DNA of 64,000 bases from Sandaracinobacter neustonicus (lineage in GTDB: Bacteria; Pseudomonadota; Alphaproteobacteria; Sphingomonadales; Sphingomonadaceae): assembly GCF_006385875.1 (NCBI RefSeq), contig NZ_VFSU01000031.1:1-64000 (forward strand). The letters are read 5' to 3'. The translations under genes were made by a program, and so were the position numbers. This document shows, in pieces, positions 44,243-54,135 of the stretch. How positions within the stretch are numbered: position 1 is the stretch's first letter; each line of letters opens with the position of its first letter. A model generated the notes under the pieces. That model saw only the letters and a program-made list of their open reading frames with translations. It did no database searches and had not been told where the DNA came from.

Positions 44243-47200
44243 TCAACCGATCAGCGCAGCCCTTGCCACTGTTGCCAGATGCGCCAGCATCGCCAGCGTC
44301 GGCGCGCCGGTGATGCGGGCGGCTTGTATGGTGCGGGCGATGGCGTCGGCCTGTGCTGCATGGGCTTTCAGCCAGCTGTTGGTTTCCGCCAGCGGGTCTC
44401 CGCCTTTGGGCGTCAGGCGGCCGATCAGGTCCAGTCGCATGGTTTCGAAGGCGCGGGCGGCTGTGGCTGCCAGCAGCCGTTCCCAGCTGTCGGCGGGGTG
44501 CAGGGCGCGGGTGGCACCGTGCGCCCAGTCGATCCCCAGCGCTTCGCCCAGCCTTGTGTAGGCTTCGGCCGTCTTGCCTTCGTCCAGTTCTAGGTCTGAG
44601 GCCAGCGCCACCACGCCTGCTGCGCCGGACAGCGCATTCAGCGTGGCGATCCAGTCCACCACATTCGCCGGGGCACCGGCCAGCGTGAGGCGCTGGCGCA
44701 CGGCTTCCACCTGCGCGCGCGGTTCCGGGCGCAGCAGCTTGTCCAGCCGGGGCAGCAGTCGCTTCAGGCCGGGGGCGAGGCGGGCGGAGAGCCGCTCGGG
44801 GTTTTCCGCGCCGGTGCGCACGGCCAGATCGCCCACCAGCGCGCGGGTGAGGCCGGCGGCTTCGCCATGGAAGATCAGCGCTTGCGCTGCCGGCACCTCT
44901 GCGGCGTCGATGGCGGCCCACAGGCTTTCCAGATCGAACAGGGTCCGCGCGGAGACGAAAGCGGCGGCGATGGTGGACAGCGGCAGCCCCAGTTCAGCCG
45001 ACAGGTCATGCGCCAGCGTCAGCCCGCCGCGATTCACCAGCAAGTTGGCGAGCTTGGTGGCGATGATCTGGCGGCGCAGCTGGTGGCCGCGGATTTCGGC
45101 CTCGTAAGGGCCGCGCATCATCGGCGGGAAGGCGCGGAACAGATCCTCTTCCAGCAGCAGGTCGGTCACCAGATCGGATTCGACCAGCGCGTCTTTCAGC
45201 TCCATCTTGGTGTAAGACAGCAGCACGGCCAGTTCCGGCCGCGTCAGGCCCCGGCCCAGCCGCTTGCGCTCTTCGATGTCGCGCGGGCCGGGCAGACCTT
45301 CCACCTGCCGGTCCAGCCGGCCGGAGGCTTCCAGCATTTCCATCAGCCGCACATGCGCCTGCAGCCGCTCGCGGGCGTTGGCTTCCACCACGGAGAGGAT
45401 CAGCGTCTGCGCCGAATTGTTGGAGAGCACGAGGGCCGCCACTTCGTCCGTCATCTCGGCCAGCAGCGTGTCGCGCGCGTCCTCCGTCAGCCGCCCGGCG
45501 CGGGTGGCCGCGCCCAGCGCGATCTTGATGTTCACTTCATGGTCGGAAGTGTCGACGCCCGCCGAATTGTCGATGAAGTCGGTGTTCAGACGCCCGCCAT
45601 GGCTGGCGAACTCGATGCGCCCGGCCTGTGTGACGCCAAGGTTCGCACCTTCGCCGATCACCTTCGCGCGCACATCCTGCCCGTTCACCCGCTGCGCGTC
45701 GTTGGCGCGGTCCCCAACGTCGCCGTTCGATTCAGACGTCGCCTTGATATAGGTGCCGATGCCGCCGAACCACATCAGGTCCACCGGGGCCTTCAGGATC
45801 GCCGTCATCAGTTCGGCCGGGGCCAGCGCTTCGGCGTCGATATTCAGCAGCGCGCGCACTTCGGCCGACAGCGGGATCGATTTCTGGCTGCGCGGGAACA
45901 CCCCGCCGCCATTGGAAATCAGCTTCGCGTCATAATCGGCCCAGCTGGAGCGCGGCAGCGCGAACAGCCGGGCGCGTTCGGCCCAGCTGGCGGCAGGGTC
46001 CGGCGCGGGATCAAGGAAGATGTGGCGGTGATCGAACGCCGCCACCAATTTCAGGCTTTTCGACAGCAGCATGCCGTTGCCGAACACGTCGCCGGACATA
46101 TCGCCCACGCCCGCCACGGTGACGGGATCGGCCTGCACGTCCACGCCCATTTCGGCGAAGTGGCGGGTCACGGAAACCCATGCCCCGCGCGCGGTGATGC
46201 CCATCGCCTTGTGATCGTAACCGACGGAGCCGCCGCTGGCGAAGGCGTCGCCCAGCCAGAAGCCCGCCTCCAGCGCGAGGCCGTTGGCGGTGTCTGAGAA
46301 GGTGGCCGTGCCCTTGTCTGCCGCGACCACCAGATAGGGGTCGTCCGCATCCAGTCGCTTCACATGATGCGGCGGTACCACCTTGCCTTCGGCATCCAGA
46401 TTGTCGGTGATGGAGAGCAGGGTGCGGATGAACAGCTTATAGGCTTCAAGGCCCTCCGCCGCCCATGCGTCGCGGTTGGCGGCGGGATCGGGCAGCTGCT
46501 TGGGGAAGAAACCGCCCTTCGCGCCGGTGGGCACGATCACGCTGTTCTTCACCATCTGCGCCTTCACAAGGCCCAGCACTTCGGTGCGGAAATCGTCGCG
46601 CCGGTCAGACCAGCGGAGCCCGCCTCGCGCGATAGGGCCGCCGCGCAGGTGGATGCCTTCCACGCGCGGGCTATACACCCAGATTTCGCGCCAGGGCAGC
46701 GGCTTGGGCAGGCCCGGCACGCGCGCCGATTCCAGCTTGAAGGCCAGCGCGGCAGGCCCGCCGGGGACGAAGGCATTGGTGCGCAGCATCGCCTGCACCA
46801 GCCCCAGGAACAGCCGCAGGATGCGGTCGTCGTCGATCGCCTGCACGGCGTCCAGCGTTTCGCGGAAGCGTTCGCTCGCGGCTTCGGCGGCCTTTTTCGT
46901 GCCGTCCGGCGCGTGGTGCGCGCGGAACAGCGCGATCAGCGCCAGCGTGGCGGGCTTGTTGCGCTTCAGCACGTCCACCACGGTCTGCAACGAATAGGCG
47001 CTGCCCGTCTGCCGCAGGTAACGGAACCATGCGCGCAACCAGTTGGCCTCCTCCGCCGTCAGCCCGCAGGCCGGGATCAGCGCGTTGAAGCCGTCATTTT
47101 CCTGCGTGCCTGTCAGCACCGCGTCGAGCGCCGGGTTCACTACCTGACAGAAGGGCGGCAGTTCGGCGGCGGGCACATTGGCTTCCAGCGTGAAATCGTG

Positions 47201-48898
47201 GATCCAGCCCAGCTCGCCCCCGGCGAGGTCGTAGGGGACTTCCTCGATCACCCGGAAGCCGAAATTCTCCAGCATCGGCACCGAATCGGACAGCGGGATG
47301 ATCTCCCCCAGCCGGTAGATTTTCAGCCGGATGATGCTGTCCGGGTCTCCGGCGCGGCGATAGAGCGCCACATGCCGATCATCCGGGGTGGAGAGTTCCG
47401 TGAGCCGCAGGATGTCGGCCGCCGCTTCGGCGGGGGTGAATTCGGATCGGTAGCCGGGCGAGAAGGCGCGTCCGTGGGAGAGTGCCAGCCGCGCCGCGCG
47501 GATTGCGCCTGCGCGGTCGCGCAGGGCGAGCTCCAGCTCGTCGTCCCAGCCGCGCGTCAGCTGCACGAGCTTCTGGTTCAGCGATGCGGCGTCGGGCGCG
47601 GTCGCCACGCCGTCCACCACATAATGCACCCGCGCGAGGCCCTCGGCGCGCAGTTCCGCGTCGAATTTGTCCAGCTTGCCGCCGGTTTCGCCTTCCAGCA
47701 TGCGGCCGATGCGGGCGCGCAAATCCGCCGAATAGGTTTCGCGCGGGATGTAAACGAGGAAGGAGGCCTTGGCAGAGCGCGAATCATGCCGCGCAAACAA
47801 CTGCGGGCGGGGGCGGTCCAGCAGGCTCAGCAGCCCGCGCGCCATCTCCAGCAGTTCGTCGGTGTCGATCTGGAACATTTCCTCGCGCGGGAAAGTCTCG
47901 ATCACATGCGTCAGCGCGCGGCCCGCGTGGCTGCGCGGGGTGAAGCCCAGCTGCTCGGCCACTTCGGCCACCTTGCGCCGCACCAGCGGCACCCGGCGCG
48001 GGCTTTCGCGCAGCGCGGCGCTGGCGAACAGGCCCAGGAAATGCACCGCCCCCACCACGCTGCCCTTGGCATCGAAGCGGCGCACGCTGATCACGTCCAG
48101 CGGCACGATGCGGTGCACGGTGGAGCGCAGCGGCGATTTGTGGATGCTCAGCGGCTCGCTCGCCCCGGCCTCATCCTGCGGCGCGGGCCAGCGCTCGCGG
48201 TCGCGCATCAGCCCCAGCCGCGTTTCGCCATCGGCAAAGCCCAGCAGGGTGAAATTGTCGGAGGCCAGCCATTCAAGGAAGGCGATGGTTTCGGCCAGCA
48301 CATGCGGGGCAATCGGCGGCGGCCGGTCGTTCAGCTCCCGCGCGGCGGCGCGCAGTTCGCGCAGCATCAGCTGCCAGTCCGTCACGGCGCGGCGCACATC
48401 GCCATAGACAAGCCCCAGCTGCTGCGCGAGGTCGGCGCGGCGCTTGGCGGGCGCGCGCTCCACGTCCATCAGGATCAGGCTTTCGCGCGGCGCATCCGGC
48501 TCGCCCAGCGCCACCACCCGGCCGTCACCGTCGCGTCGCACCCCCATGATGGGGTGGAACAGCCGCTGAATCTCCAGCCCGAAACTGCCCATCACGGCAG
48601 TCGCCGAATCGACGAGGAAGGGCATATCATCGGTGGAGAGCGCGACCGCCATGTGGCGGTTGCCCGCGTCGCCCTCGCCGGAACCGACTTCCACATTGTG
48701 CGCGCCCGGCAGCCGCACCGCGAAGGTGCGGAAGGCGAAATCCGCCAGCCGGTCCAGATCGGGGTCCGAAAGCCCCTCGATCTCGGACAGCGCCGCGCTG
48801 CCGAACAGCAGGTCGCGGAACTGGCGCTTCAGCGCGGTTGGAAACCTCTGCAGATCCGTAGGCGGGGCCGCCGTTTTCGCCGTGCTGGGCATTCGCAT
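44243..48898 (-). CDS. NAD-specific glutamate dehydrogenase, large (GDH180) class
   Basis: A 1551-residue enzyme converting glutamate to 2-oxoglutarate and ammonium, mainly for catabolism. The N-terminal roughly 700 residues carry ACT-like regulatory domains (DDMPFLVDSATAVMGSFGLE). The catalytic core is near 730-1200: GGPIARGGLRWSDRRDDFRT, LGLVKAQMVKNSVIVPTGAK and the NAD domain with GDMSGDVFGNGMLLSK. The C-terminal 350 residues are helical. Length fits the class. Two ATG are possible at the start (48898 or 48892). It is a single gene diverging from nothing close; the next gene upstream is codirectional. Confidence 0.96.
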   Translation of the reverse strand: MRMPSTAKTAAPPTDLQRFPTALKRQFRDLLFGSAALSEIEGLSDPDLDRLADFAFRTFAVRLPGAHNVEVGSGEGDAGNRHMAVALSTDDMPFLVDSATAVMGSFGLEIQRLFHPIMGVRRDGDGRVVALGEPDAPRESLILMDVERAPAKRRADLAQQLGLVYGDVRRAVTDWQLMLRELRAAARELNDRPPPIAPHVLAETIAFLEWLASDNFTLLGFADGETRLGLMRDRERWPAPQDEAGASEPLSIHKSPLRSTVHRIVPLDVISVRRFDAKGSVVGAVHFLGLFASAALRESPRRVPLVRRKVAEVAEQLGFTPRSHAGRALTHVIETFPREEMFQIDTDELLEMARGLLSLLDRPRPQLFARHDSRSAKASFLVYIPRETYSADLRARIGRMLEGETGGKLDKFDAELRAEGLARVHYVVDGVATAPDAASLNQKLVQLTRGWDDELELALRDRAGAIRAARLALSHGRAFSPGYRSEFTPAEAAADILRLTELSTPDDRHVALYRRAGDPDSIIRLKIYRLGEIIPLSDSVPMLENFGFRVIEEVPYDLAGGELGWIHDFTLEANVPAAELPPFCQVVNPALDAVLTGTQENDGFNALIPACGLTAEEANWLRAWFRYLRQTGSAYSLQTVVDVLKRNKPATLALIALFRAHHAPDGTKKAAEAASERFRETLDAVQAIDDDRILRLFLGLVQAMLRTNAFVPGGPAALAFKLESARVPGLPKPLPWREIWVYSPRVEGIHLRGGPIARGGLRWSDRRDDFRTEVLGLVKAQMVKNSVIVPTGAKGGFFPKQLPDPAANRDAWAAEGLEAYKLFIRTLLSITDNLDAEGKVVPPHHVKRLDADDPYLVVAADKGTATFSDTANGLALEAGFWLGDAFASGGSVGYDHKAMGITARGAWVSVTRHFAEMGVDVQADPVTVAGVGDMSGDVFGNGMLLSKSLKLVAAFDHRHIFLDPAPDPAASWAERARLFALPRSSWADYDAKLISNGGGVFPRSQKSIPLSAEVRALLNIDAEALAPAELMTAILKAPVDLMWFGGIGTYIKATSESNGDVGDRANDAQRVNGQDVRAKVIGEGANLGVTQAGRIEFASHGGRLNTDFIDNSAGVDTSDHEVNIKIALGAATRAGRLTEDARDTLLAEMTDEVAALVLSNNSAQTLILSVVEANARERLQAHVRLMEMLEASGRLDRQVEGLPGPRDIEERKRLGRGLTRPELAVLLSYTKMELKDALVESDLVTDLLLEEDLFRAFPPMMRGPYEAEIRGHQLRRQIIATKLANLLVNRGGLTLAHDLSAELGLPLSTIAAAFVSARTLFDLESLWAAIDAAEVPAAQALIFHGEAAGLTRALVGDLAVRTGAENPERLSARLAPGLKRLLPRLDKLLRPEPRAQVEAVRQRLTLAGAPANVVDWIATLNALSGAAGVVALASDLELDEGKTAEAYTRLGEALGIDWAHGATRALHPADSWERLLAATAARAFETMRLDLIGRLTPKGGDPLAETNSWLKAHAAQADAIARTIQAARITGAPTLAMLAHLATVARAALIG

Positions 48899-49033
48899 CG
48901 TCTCTCTGTCACCTCGGCGGCATCAAATGCCCAACCGTGTCGGAGCTATGCGCCTCCCTTTACAGGGCTTCAAGCAGCGAGGGCGTCGGAATCTTGCGGC
49001 GGCTTCCGAATTTTCTGCGGCAATCCATGGGCT

Positions 49034-49717
49034 TCATCGCGAGTTGTTCGCCAGCCAGGCGATGGCCGCGCCCAGTTCCCGGTGCAGATCGTCCGTTTCC
49101 GCCTGCGAGAGCAGGGTGCGCCAGGAAATCAGCGCCACCGCGACGCCGGTCAACCCCTGCCCGGCCTCCGGTGCGAAGGGCAGGGCCACTGCTCGGAACA
49201 GGATGGCCGGGCGCGGCCCGCCGATGTCGGGGTCGAAATCGCTGTCCAGATGCAGCGGCTGCCCGGCGGCGATCGCTTCCAGCGCCAGCGCCACGGCGCG
49301 CTCGCCCACGCCCAGCGTCGCATTGGCGGACGAGGCCGCCATGTTCATGGCGGTGCCCTCATGTGCGAACTGCATCCGCAGCAACTCTGCACCCACCTCG
49401 CGGATCGTCACCAGCCCGCCCCGGCTGCGCTCCACCCGCATCGCCTGCGCGGCAAACGGCGGTGCCAGCAGCGCGGTCGCGCCATCGGCCGATGGCAGCC
49501 GCCGCTCCCCGCGCAGCCGCATCCACAGCGCCTGCGCCCTGTTGGACAGCCGTCGCTCGATCCCGGACGGCGGGGCCTCCCCCGCCAGCGCGGTGGCAGA
49601 GGCGGCGTCGAACGGCTGCAACGCGCCGCGCCGCCGCCGGGCGGTCGCCCATGGATTCTGGGTTGGATTCGGGGGGTGCAGGCCCTTCTCCGGGCCCAGC
49701 ACGGGGGTGTCGGCCAT
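49034..49717 (-). CDS. Cytoplasmic protein of unknown function, possible PAS-like
   Basis: About 227 residues from the ATG at 49717, which has AAAGGG 6 bases upstream; an ATG at 49735 is the longer alternative. ALWMRLRGERRLPSADG and ILFRAVALPFAPEAG with VALISWRTLLS weakly recall PAS_5 proteins of alphaproteobacteria, which sense small ligands in the cytoplasm. There is no signal peptide or membrane segment. It is 135 bp upstream of the NAD-glutamate dehydrogenase gene on the same strand and diverges from sseA over 198 bp. The domain label is tentative. Confidence 0.6.
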   Translation of the reverse strand: MADTPVLGPEKGLHPPNPTQNPWATARRRRGALQPFDAASATALAGEAPPSGIERRLSNRAQALWMRLRGERRLPSADGATALLAPPFAAQAMRVERSRGGLVTIREVGAELLRMQFAHEGTAMNMAASSANATLGVGERAVALALEAIAAGQPLHLDSDFDPDIGGPRPAILFRAVALPFAPEAGQGLTGVAVALISWRTLLSQAETDDLHRELGAAIAWLANNSR

Positions 49718-49915
49718 CTCCATCCCTTTCGGCATCGGCTGAGATCACGGCCCGCCGCGCCGAAAGTTGCGTGCCTGCTATCAGGTGAGCGCATCATAGC
49801 TGACTTGTCCCCGCTACCGGGGGCCGGTAAGAGCCGCAGGGAGAGCTGGCCAAGGCCAGCGCGGCAGAAACAGATGGCCGGAATTTCGACTGGCCAATGG
49901 TGACCGGGGGACTTG

Positions 49916-50755
49916 ATGGACGCGATTGTCAGCGCCGAATGGCTGAAGGCCGAGATTTCCAAGAGCGACGTGCGCGTGGTGGATGCCACCCTGTTCCTGC
50001 CCGATCATGGCCGCGACGCCCGCGTCGAATTCGAAGCCGCGCACATTCCGGGCGCGGTGTTCTTCGATATCGAGGAAATCGCTGACACGTCGTCCGGCCT
50101 GCCGTTCATGCTGCCCAAGCCGGAAAAATTCGCCTCCCGCGCGCAGGCGCTGGGGCTGGGCGATGGCTCGCGCATCGTCGTTTACGATAACTCGCCGCTG
50201 CGCACGGCCGCGCGGGCGTGGTGGATGTTCCATTTGTTCGGCGCGCATCAGGTGGCCGTGCTGGATGGCGGGCTGGAGGCGTGGAAGGCAGCCGGCGGCG
50301 GGCTGGAAAGCGGCAAGCCGGTGGTGCGCCACCGCCACTTCACGGTGTGGGCGGATATGTCCTCCGTGCGCGATCTGGCCGCCGTGCGCGACAATCTGAA
50401 AACCGGCGCGGCGCAACTGGTCGATGCCCGATCGCCCTCGCGCTTTGCCGGTGCGGAGCCGGAAAGCCGCCCCGGCGTGCGCCCCGGCCATATTCCGGGC
50501 GCGAAGAACCTTCCCTACAGCGAGCTGTATAATGCAGACGGCACCATCAAGGACGCAGAGGGGCTGAATGCCGCCTTCGCCGCTGCCGGAGTCGATCCGG
50601 CGAAGCCGCTGATCGCCACTTGCGGTTCGGGCATCACCGCTTCCAGCATCGTGCTGGCCGCCACCCTGCTGGGTGCGAAAAGCCCGGCGCTGTATGATGG
50701 CAGCTGGGCCGAATGGGGCGCGCAGGCGGATACGCCGGTCGTCACGGGGGCCTGA
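49916..50755 (+). CDS. sseA: 3-mercaptopyruvate sulfurtransferase
   Basis: A 279-residue protein of two rhodanese domains. The N-terminal inactive domain has FEAAHIPGAVFFDIEEIADT and VVYDNSPLRTAARAWWMFHL. The C-terminal active domain has the catalytic loop CGSGITAS with Cys236; the CG[SG]GxTA pattern marks mercaptopyruvate specificity over thiosulfate. HIPGAKNLPYSELYNADGTI precedes it. The ATG at 49916 has GGGGGAC ahead. It is first in sseA-metC-amidase, 7 bases from metC. Confidence 0.95.
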   Translation: MDAIVSAEWLKAEISKSDVRVVDATLFLPDHGRDARVEFEAAHIPGAVFFDIEEIADTSSGLPFMLPKPEKFASRAQALGLGDGSRIVVYDNSPLRTAARAWWMFHLFGAHQVAVLDGGLEAWKAAGGGLESGKPVVRHRHFTVWADMSSVRDLAAVRDNLKTGAAQLVDARSPSRFAGAEPESRPGVRPGHIPGAKNLPYSELYNADGTIKDAEGLNAAFAAAGVDPAKPLIATCGSGITASSIVLAATLLGAKSPALYDGSWAEWGAQADTPVVTGA

Positions 50756-50762
50756 GAGGGGC

Positions 50763-51956
50763 TTGGCGGAAAAACCCGATAGTTGGGCGGCGCACGCAGG
50801 CCGCCGGCCGGAGTGGACACAGAATCGCGAAGGCACCGGCGGGATCGTGAACCCGCCGGTGTGGCGCGCCTCCACCATTCTTTACCCGGACATCGCCTCG
50901 ATGGACGCTGCCAACGGCCTACAGGACGAAACCCTGTTCTATGGCCGCAAGGGCACCCCCACCACATGGGCGTTGCGCGAAGCGCTGACGGGGCTGGAAC
51001 CGGGCGCGGCGGGCACCATGCTCTACCCCTCCGGCGTGGCGGCGATTGCCGGGGCCATCCTGTCGGTGGTGAAGCCCGGCGATCATATCCTGCTGCCGGA
51101 CAGCGCCTATGATCCCACCAGCCTGTTCGGGCAGGGAATGCTGAAACGGCTGAACGTGGAAGCGCAGCCCTATGATCCGCTGATCGGGGCCGGAATCACG
51201 CAACTGTTCCGCCCGGAAACCGCGCTGGTGCTGCTGGAATCGCCCGGCTCCCTCACCTTCGAAGTGCAGGATGTGCCCGCCATCGCGGCGGCGGCGAAGG
51301 CGGCGGGCATCCCCACCCTGCTGGACAACACATGGGCCGCCAGCCACTTCTTCAAGGGAATCGCGGCGGGTTGCGACATGGTGGTGCAGGCGCTCACCAA
51401 ATATGTCGGCGGCCATTCGGACCTGATAATGGGCAGTGTGTCCGCCACGGCCGCCTATTTCCCGCGTCTACGCAACACCGCATGGCAGCTGGGGCAGTGC
51501 GTTTCGGGCGATGAAGCGGCGCTGGCGTTGCGCGGCTTCCGCACCCTGCCCATGCGCATGGCCCGGCATCAGCAATCCGCGCTCACCGTCGCCCACTGGC
51601 TGAAGGCGCACCCTTTGGTGGACCGCGTGCTGCATCCGGCTTTCCCGGATTGCCCGGGGCACGAGATCTGGAAACGTGATTTCTCGGGCAGCTCCGGCCT
51701 GTTCGGGGTGGTGCTGAACATCGGCTCGCGCGCGGATGCGCCGCGCTTCTTCGATCAGCTGCAACAGTTCGGAATCGGCTTTAGCTGGGGCGGCTTCGAA
51801 AGCATCGCCATTCCCACCAGCCCGGAAAAGATCCGCAGGCTGAACAGCTTCACCCCGTCCGGCCTGAGCCTCAGGCTGTCCATCGGGCTGGAAGACCCGG
51901 ACGATCTCATCGCAGATTTGTCCGCCGCACTGGACAGGCTGAGGAGCATGGAATGA
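50763..51956 (+). CDS. metC: Cystathionine beta-lyase
   Basis: A 397-residue PLP enzyme of trans-sulfuration. The TTG at 50763, with GAGAGGGG upstream and 7 bases after sseA, starts the conserved N-terminus (LAEKPDSWAAHAGRRPE). FYGRKGTPTTWALREALTGL, the PLP-stacking region, and the PLP Lys213 in ALTKYVGGHSDLIMG identify the family. The end SLRLSIGLEDPDDLIADL is typical. It makes homocysteine, pyruvate and ammonia. Coexpression with the sulfurtransferase is logical, because cysteine sulfur metabolism is shared. The last 4 bases overlap the amidase gene. Confidence 0.93.
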   Translation: MAEKPDSWAAHAGRRPEWTQNREGTGGIVNPPVWRASTILYPDIASMDAANGLQDETLFYGRKGTPTTWALREALTGLEPGAAGTMLYPSGVAAIAGAILSVVKPGDHILLPDSAYDPTSLFGQGMLKRLNVEAQPYDPLIGAGITQLFRPETALVLLESPGSLTFEVQDVPAIAAAAKAAGIPTLLDNTWAASHFFKGIAAGCDMVVQALTKYVGGHSDLIMGSVSATAAYFPRLRNTAWQLGQCVSGDEAALALRGFRTLPMRMARHQQSALTVAHWLKAHPLVDRVLHPAFPDCPGHEIWKRDFSGSSGLFGVVLNIGSRADAPRFFDQLQQFGIGFSWGGFESIAIPTSPEKIRRLNSFTPSGLSLRLSIGLEDPDDLIADLSAALDRLRSME

Positions 51957-53380
51957 CCGACATCGCATCCCTCTATCGCGACACTGATGCAACGGGCCTG
52001 GCCCGGCTGGTGAAGAAGGGGGATGTGACGCGGGAGGAGCTTCTGGAAGCCGCCGTGGAGCGCGTCCGCGCGACGGACCCGCTGCTGGATTATATGGCGC
52101 AGGATTGTCTGGATCGCGCGCAGGCGCAGGCGGCCGCGCCGCTGCCGGAATCGCCGCTGGCCGGGGTGCCCTTCCTGGTGAAGGATCTGGGCATCAATAT
52201 CGCGGGCGTCCGCACCGGGTCCGGCAGCCGCTATCTGGAGCATCTGCCCGTCACCAATTCGCTGTTCGTCGATCGCGCCGACGCCGCCGGGCTGCTCACC
52301 TTCGGCAAGACGGCGACGCCGGAACTGGGCCTGACCGTCACCACCGAATCGATCGCCAATGGCCTCACCCGCAATCCGTGGAACAGTGGCAGAACCGCAG
52401 GCGGCTCGTCTGGCGGGGCCGCCGTGGCCGTGGCGGTGGGAACCGTGCCGCTGGCGCAGGCGTCAGACGGCGGCGGCTCGGTGCGGGTGCCCGCCAGCTG
52501 CTGCGGCCTTCTGGGCCTGAAAACCTCGCGCGGGCGAATCCCGCTCGGCCCGGGCAAGGTGGAGGACTGGAACGGCCTGTCCGGCATCGGCCCGATCAGC
52601 CGCACCGTCCGCGACGCTGCCGCCTTTCTGGACGTGTTCGCCCACCCTGCGCCCGGCGATCGCGTGCGCCCCGCCGCCCCCGAGGGCGGCTGGCTGGAAG
52701 CGATCCGGCATAAGGCCCCGCGCCTTGATGTCGGCCTGATGCTCACCCCCTATAGCGGCGATCACCTCGATCCAGACGTGCATGGCGTGGTGCATGACAC
52801 GGCCCTGCTGCTGGGCCGCCTTGGCCACAGCGTGCGTGAAGCCCGCCCCGATGTGGACTGGGCCGCGATGATGGATGCCAACGTCACCAACATCGCCATC
52901 TGCACCGCCCGCACGCTGGCCACCCACGCCGAACTGGTCGGCCATGAAGCCGCGCCGGAGTCGATCGAGAAAATCACCGCCATGTGGCGGCACATCGCCG
53001 CCAGCCGCAGCGGCGAACAGCTGCAAGCCGCCATCGCCAGCTTCGAAGCCGCCGCCATCGCCGTGGACAGCTTCTTCGAAAGCCACGACCTGCTGCTCAG
53101 CCCCACGCTTGCCAAACCTCCGGTGGAACTGGGCGTGCTGCATCTGGATCAGGACGATCCCTCCCGCTTCGGTGCGGAATTCTCCGCCTTTTCACCCTTC
53201 GCCTCACTGGCCAACATCAGCGGCTGCCCCGCCATCAACCTGCCGCTGGGCACCAGCCACGACGGCCTGCCCATCGGCGTGATGCTGATGGCCCCCTTTG
53301 GCCGCGAAGACCTGCTGCTGCAAATCGCCGCCGAGCTGGAAACGGAAGTGCCGTGGGCAGGGCGGCGGCCGCATATTTGA
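51953..53380 (+). CDS. Amidase signature family amidase
   Basis: A 475-residue amidase. The triad is visible as Lys in GVPFLVKDLGI, cis-Ser in the glycine-serine loop GGSSGGAAVAVAVG, and nucleophile Ser in ASDGGGSVRVPASCCGLLG. C-terminal ISGCPAINLPLGTSHDGLPI and GVMLMAPFGREDLLL close the fold. Substrate unknown; members hydrolyse aliphatic, aryl or lactam amides. It overlaps metC by 4 bases and is the last gene before a 750-bp repeat zone. The gene order suggests processing of a sulfur or nitrogen compound, but this is inference. Confidence 0.92.
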   Translation: MTDIASLYRDTDATGLARLVKKGDVTREELLEAAVERVRATDPLLDYMAQDCLDRAQAQAAAPLPESPLAGVPFLVKDLGINIAGVRTGSGSRYLEHLPVTNSLFVDRADAAGLLTFGKTATPELGLTVTTESIANGLTRNPWNSGRTAGGSSGGAAVAVAVGTVPLAQASDGGGSVRVPASCCGLLGLKTSRGRIPLGPGKVEDWNGLSGIGPISRTVRDAAAFLDVFAHPAPGDRVRPAAPEGGWLEAIRHKAPRLDVGLMLTPYSGDHLDPDVHGVVHDTALLLGRLGHSVREARPDVDWAAMMDANVTNIAICTARTLATHAELVGHEAAPESIEKITAMWRHIAASRSGEQLQAAIASFEAAAIAVDSFFESHDLLLSPTLAKPPVELGVLHLDQDDPSRFGAEFSAFSPFASLANISGCPAINLPLGTSHDGLPIGVMLMAPFGREDLLLQIAAELETEVPWAGRRPHI

Positions 53381-53467
53381 GGGGGGGCGCTGGGGGCCTC
53401 CGGCGGCCCGGGCGCTGCCCGGGACCCGGCAGGGGCGTGACGCCGCTCGCGCGCCCCCAGTTTTTTT

Positions 53468-53673
53468 GGCGATTGTATCTTTTGCAAACCGAAATCGCCT
53501 GCCTGTCTTCCGTTCCGCTCAGGCTGAGCTTGTCGAAGCCCCGGACGTGAATGCTCAACGGCTGAGCAGGTCGGGGGTCGCCCCATGGGGCTTCGACAAG
53601 CTCAGCCTGAGCGGGGGAAGAGGGTAGCAGCAAAAGCCGAAAAGTCGGCGGGTTTGCAAAGGATAGAATCGCC
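53468..53673. repeat. MITE-like element, copy 2 (206 bp)
   Basis: Ends GGCGATTGTATCTTTTGCAA (left) and GGCGATTCTATCCTTTGCAA (right, complement), about 21 of 23 bases identical, are the terminal inverted repeats of the copy at 24430. The two inner D modules in opposite orientation and the core CCCCGGACGTGAA-GC-ACGGCTGAGCAGG are also shared. It lies right after the amidase gene, next to composite island 4. There is no coding capacity. Confidence 0.75.
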
Positions 53674-53675
53674 GT

Positions 53676-54117
53676 TTTTTAGCCCCTCCCCTGCAGGGGA
53701 GGGGTTGGGGTGGGGGCCATCCGCTTGGCGCGAGGTTGGGGATTTAGTGCCTGCGGCGTTTCAGGGCGTGCACCACCTACCCCTCCACCCGTCGCCCCGG
53801 ACTTGATCCGGGGGTGGCGGTTGTGGGTGTGGGGAGCGTGGTGGGTTCCTCAGGGGGCCTTCGACCCTTCGACAAGCTCAGGACTCAGGCTGAGCGGGTG
53901 GGGCGGTTGGTGGATCAGGCCCGGCGTGGACACCCCCTCTCCAACTCTCCCCCTTGCAGGGGGAGAGAGCCGCGTTGCGCCGCAGGCAATCAAAGTTGAT
54001 CACTCACACGGCGTTGGAATTAGGCCACCCCGCCAACTTAGAGGGTGCAGGGAAATCATTTCCCTGCCGGGTGCAGGGCAGAGCCCTGCTTGGCCTGTCC
54101 CGGACCCGGAGGCAAAC
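53676..54117. repeat. Composite repeat island 4, inverted (F-E-D-C-B-A)
   Basis: The same modules as islands 1-3 but in reverse order and opposite strand: F 53681-53765, E 53791-53815, D 53850-53905 (with the same internal duplications as in island 3), C 53930-53970, B 53972-54016, A 54040-54116. So the block moved or inverted as a unit. It is at the convergent amidase/scpA junction. Together with the MITE-like copy and a G-like palindrome at 53395-53450, it fills the 755-bp gap; no gene is seen. Confidence 0.88.
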
Positions 54118-54135
54118 TTTCCCGCCAGCCCGCCC

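Noticed and set aside
46364-49903. A plus-strand open frame of 1179 codons
   Set aside because: It lies opposite the NAD-glutamate dehydrogenase gene, is rich in Gln, His, Arg and Gly with no domain, and results from strong G+C bias at third positions of the real gene.
50600-50763. SAM riboswitch before metC
   Set aside because: metC begins 7 bases after sseA, so there is no room for an aptamer, and no SAM-II pseudoknot pattern is seen.
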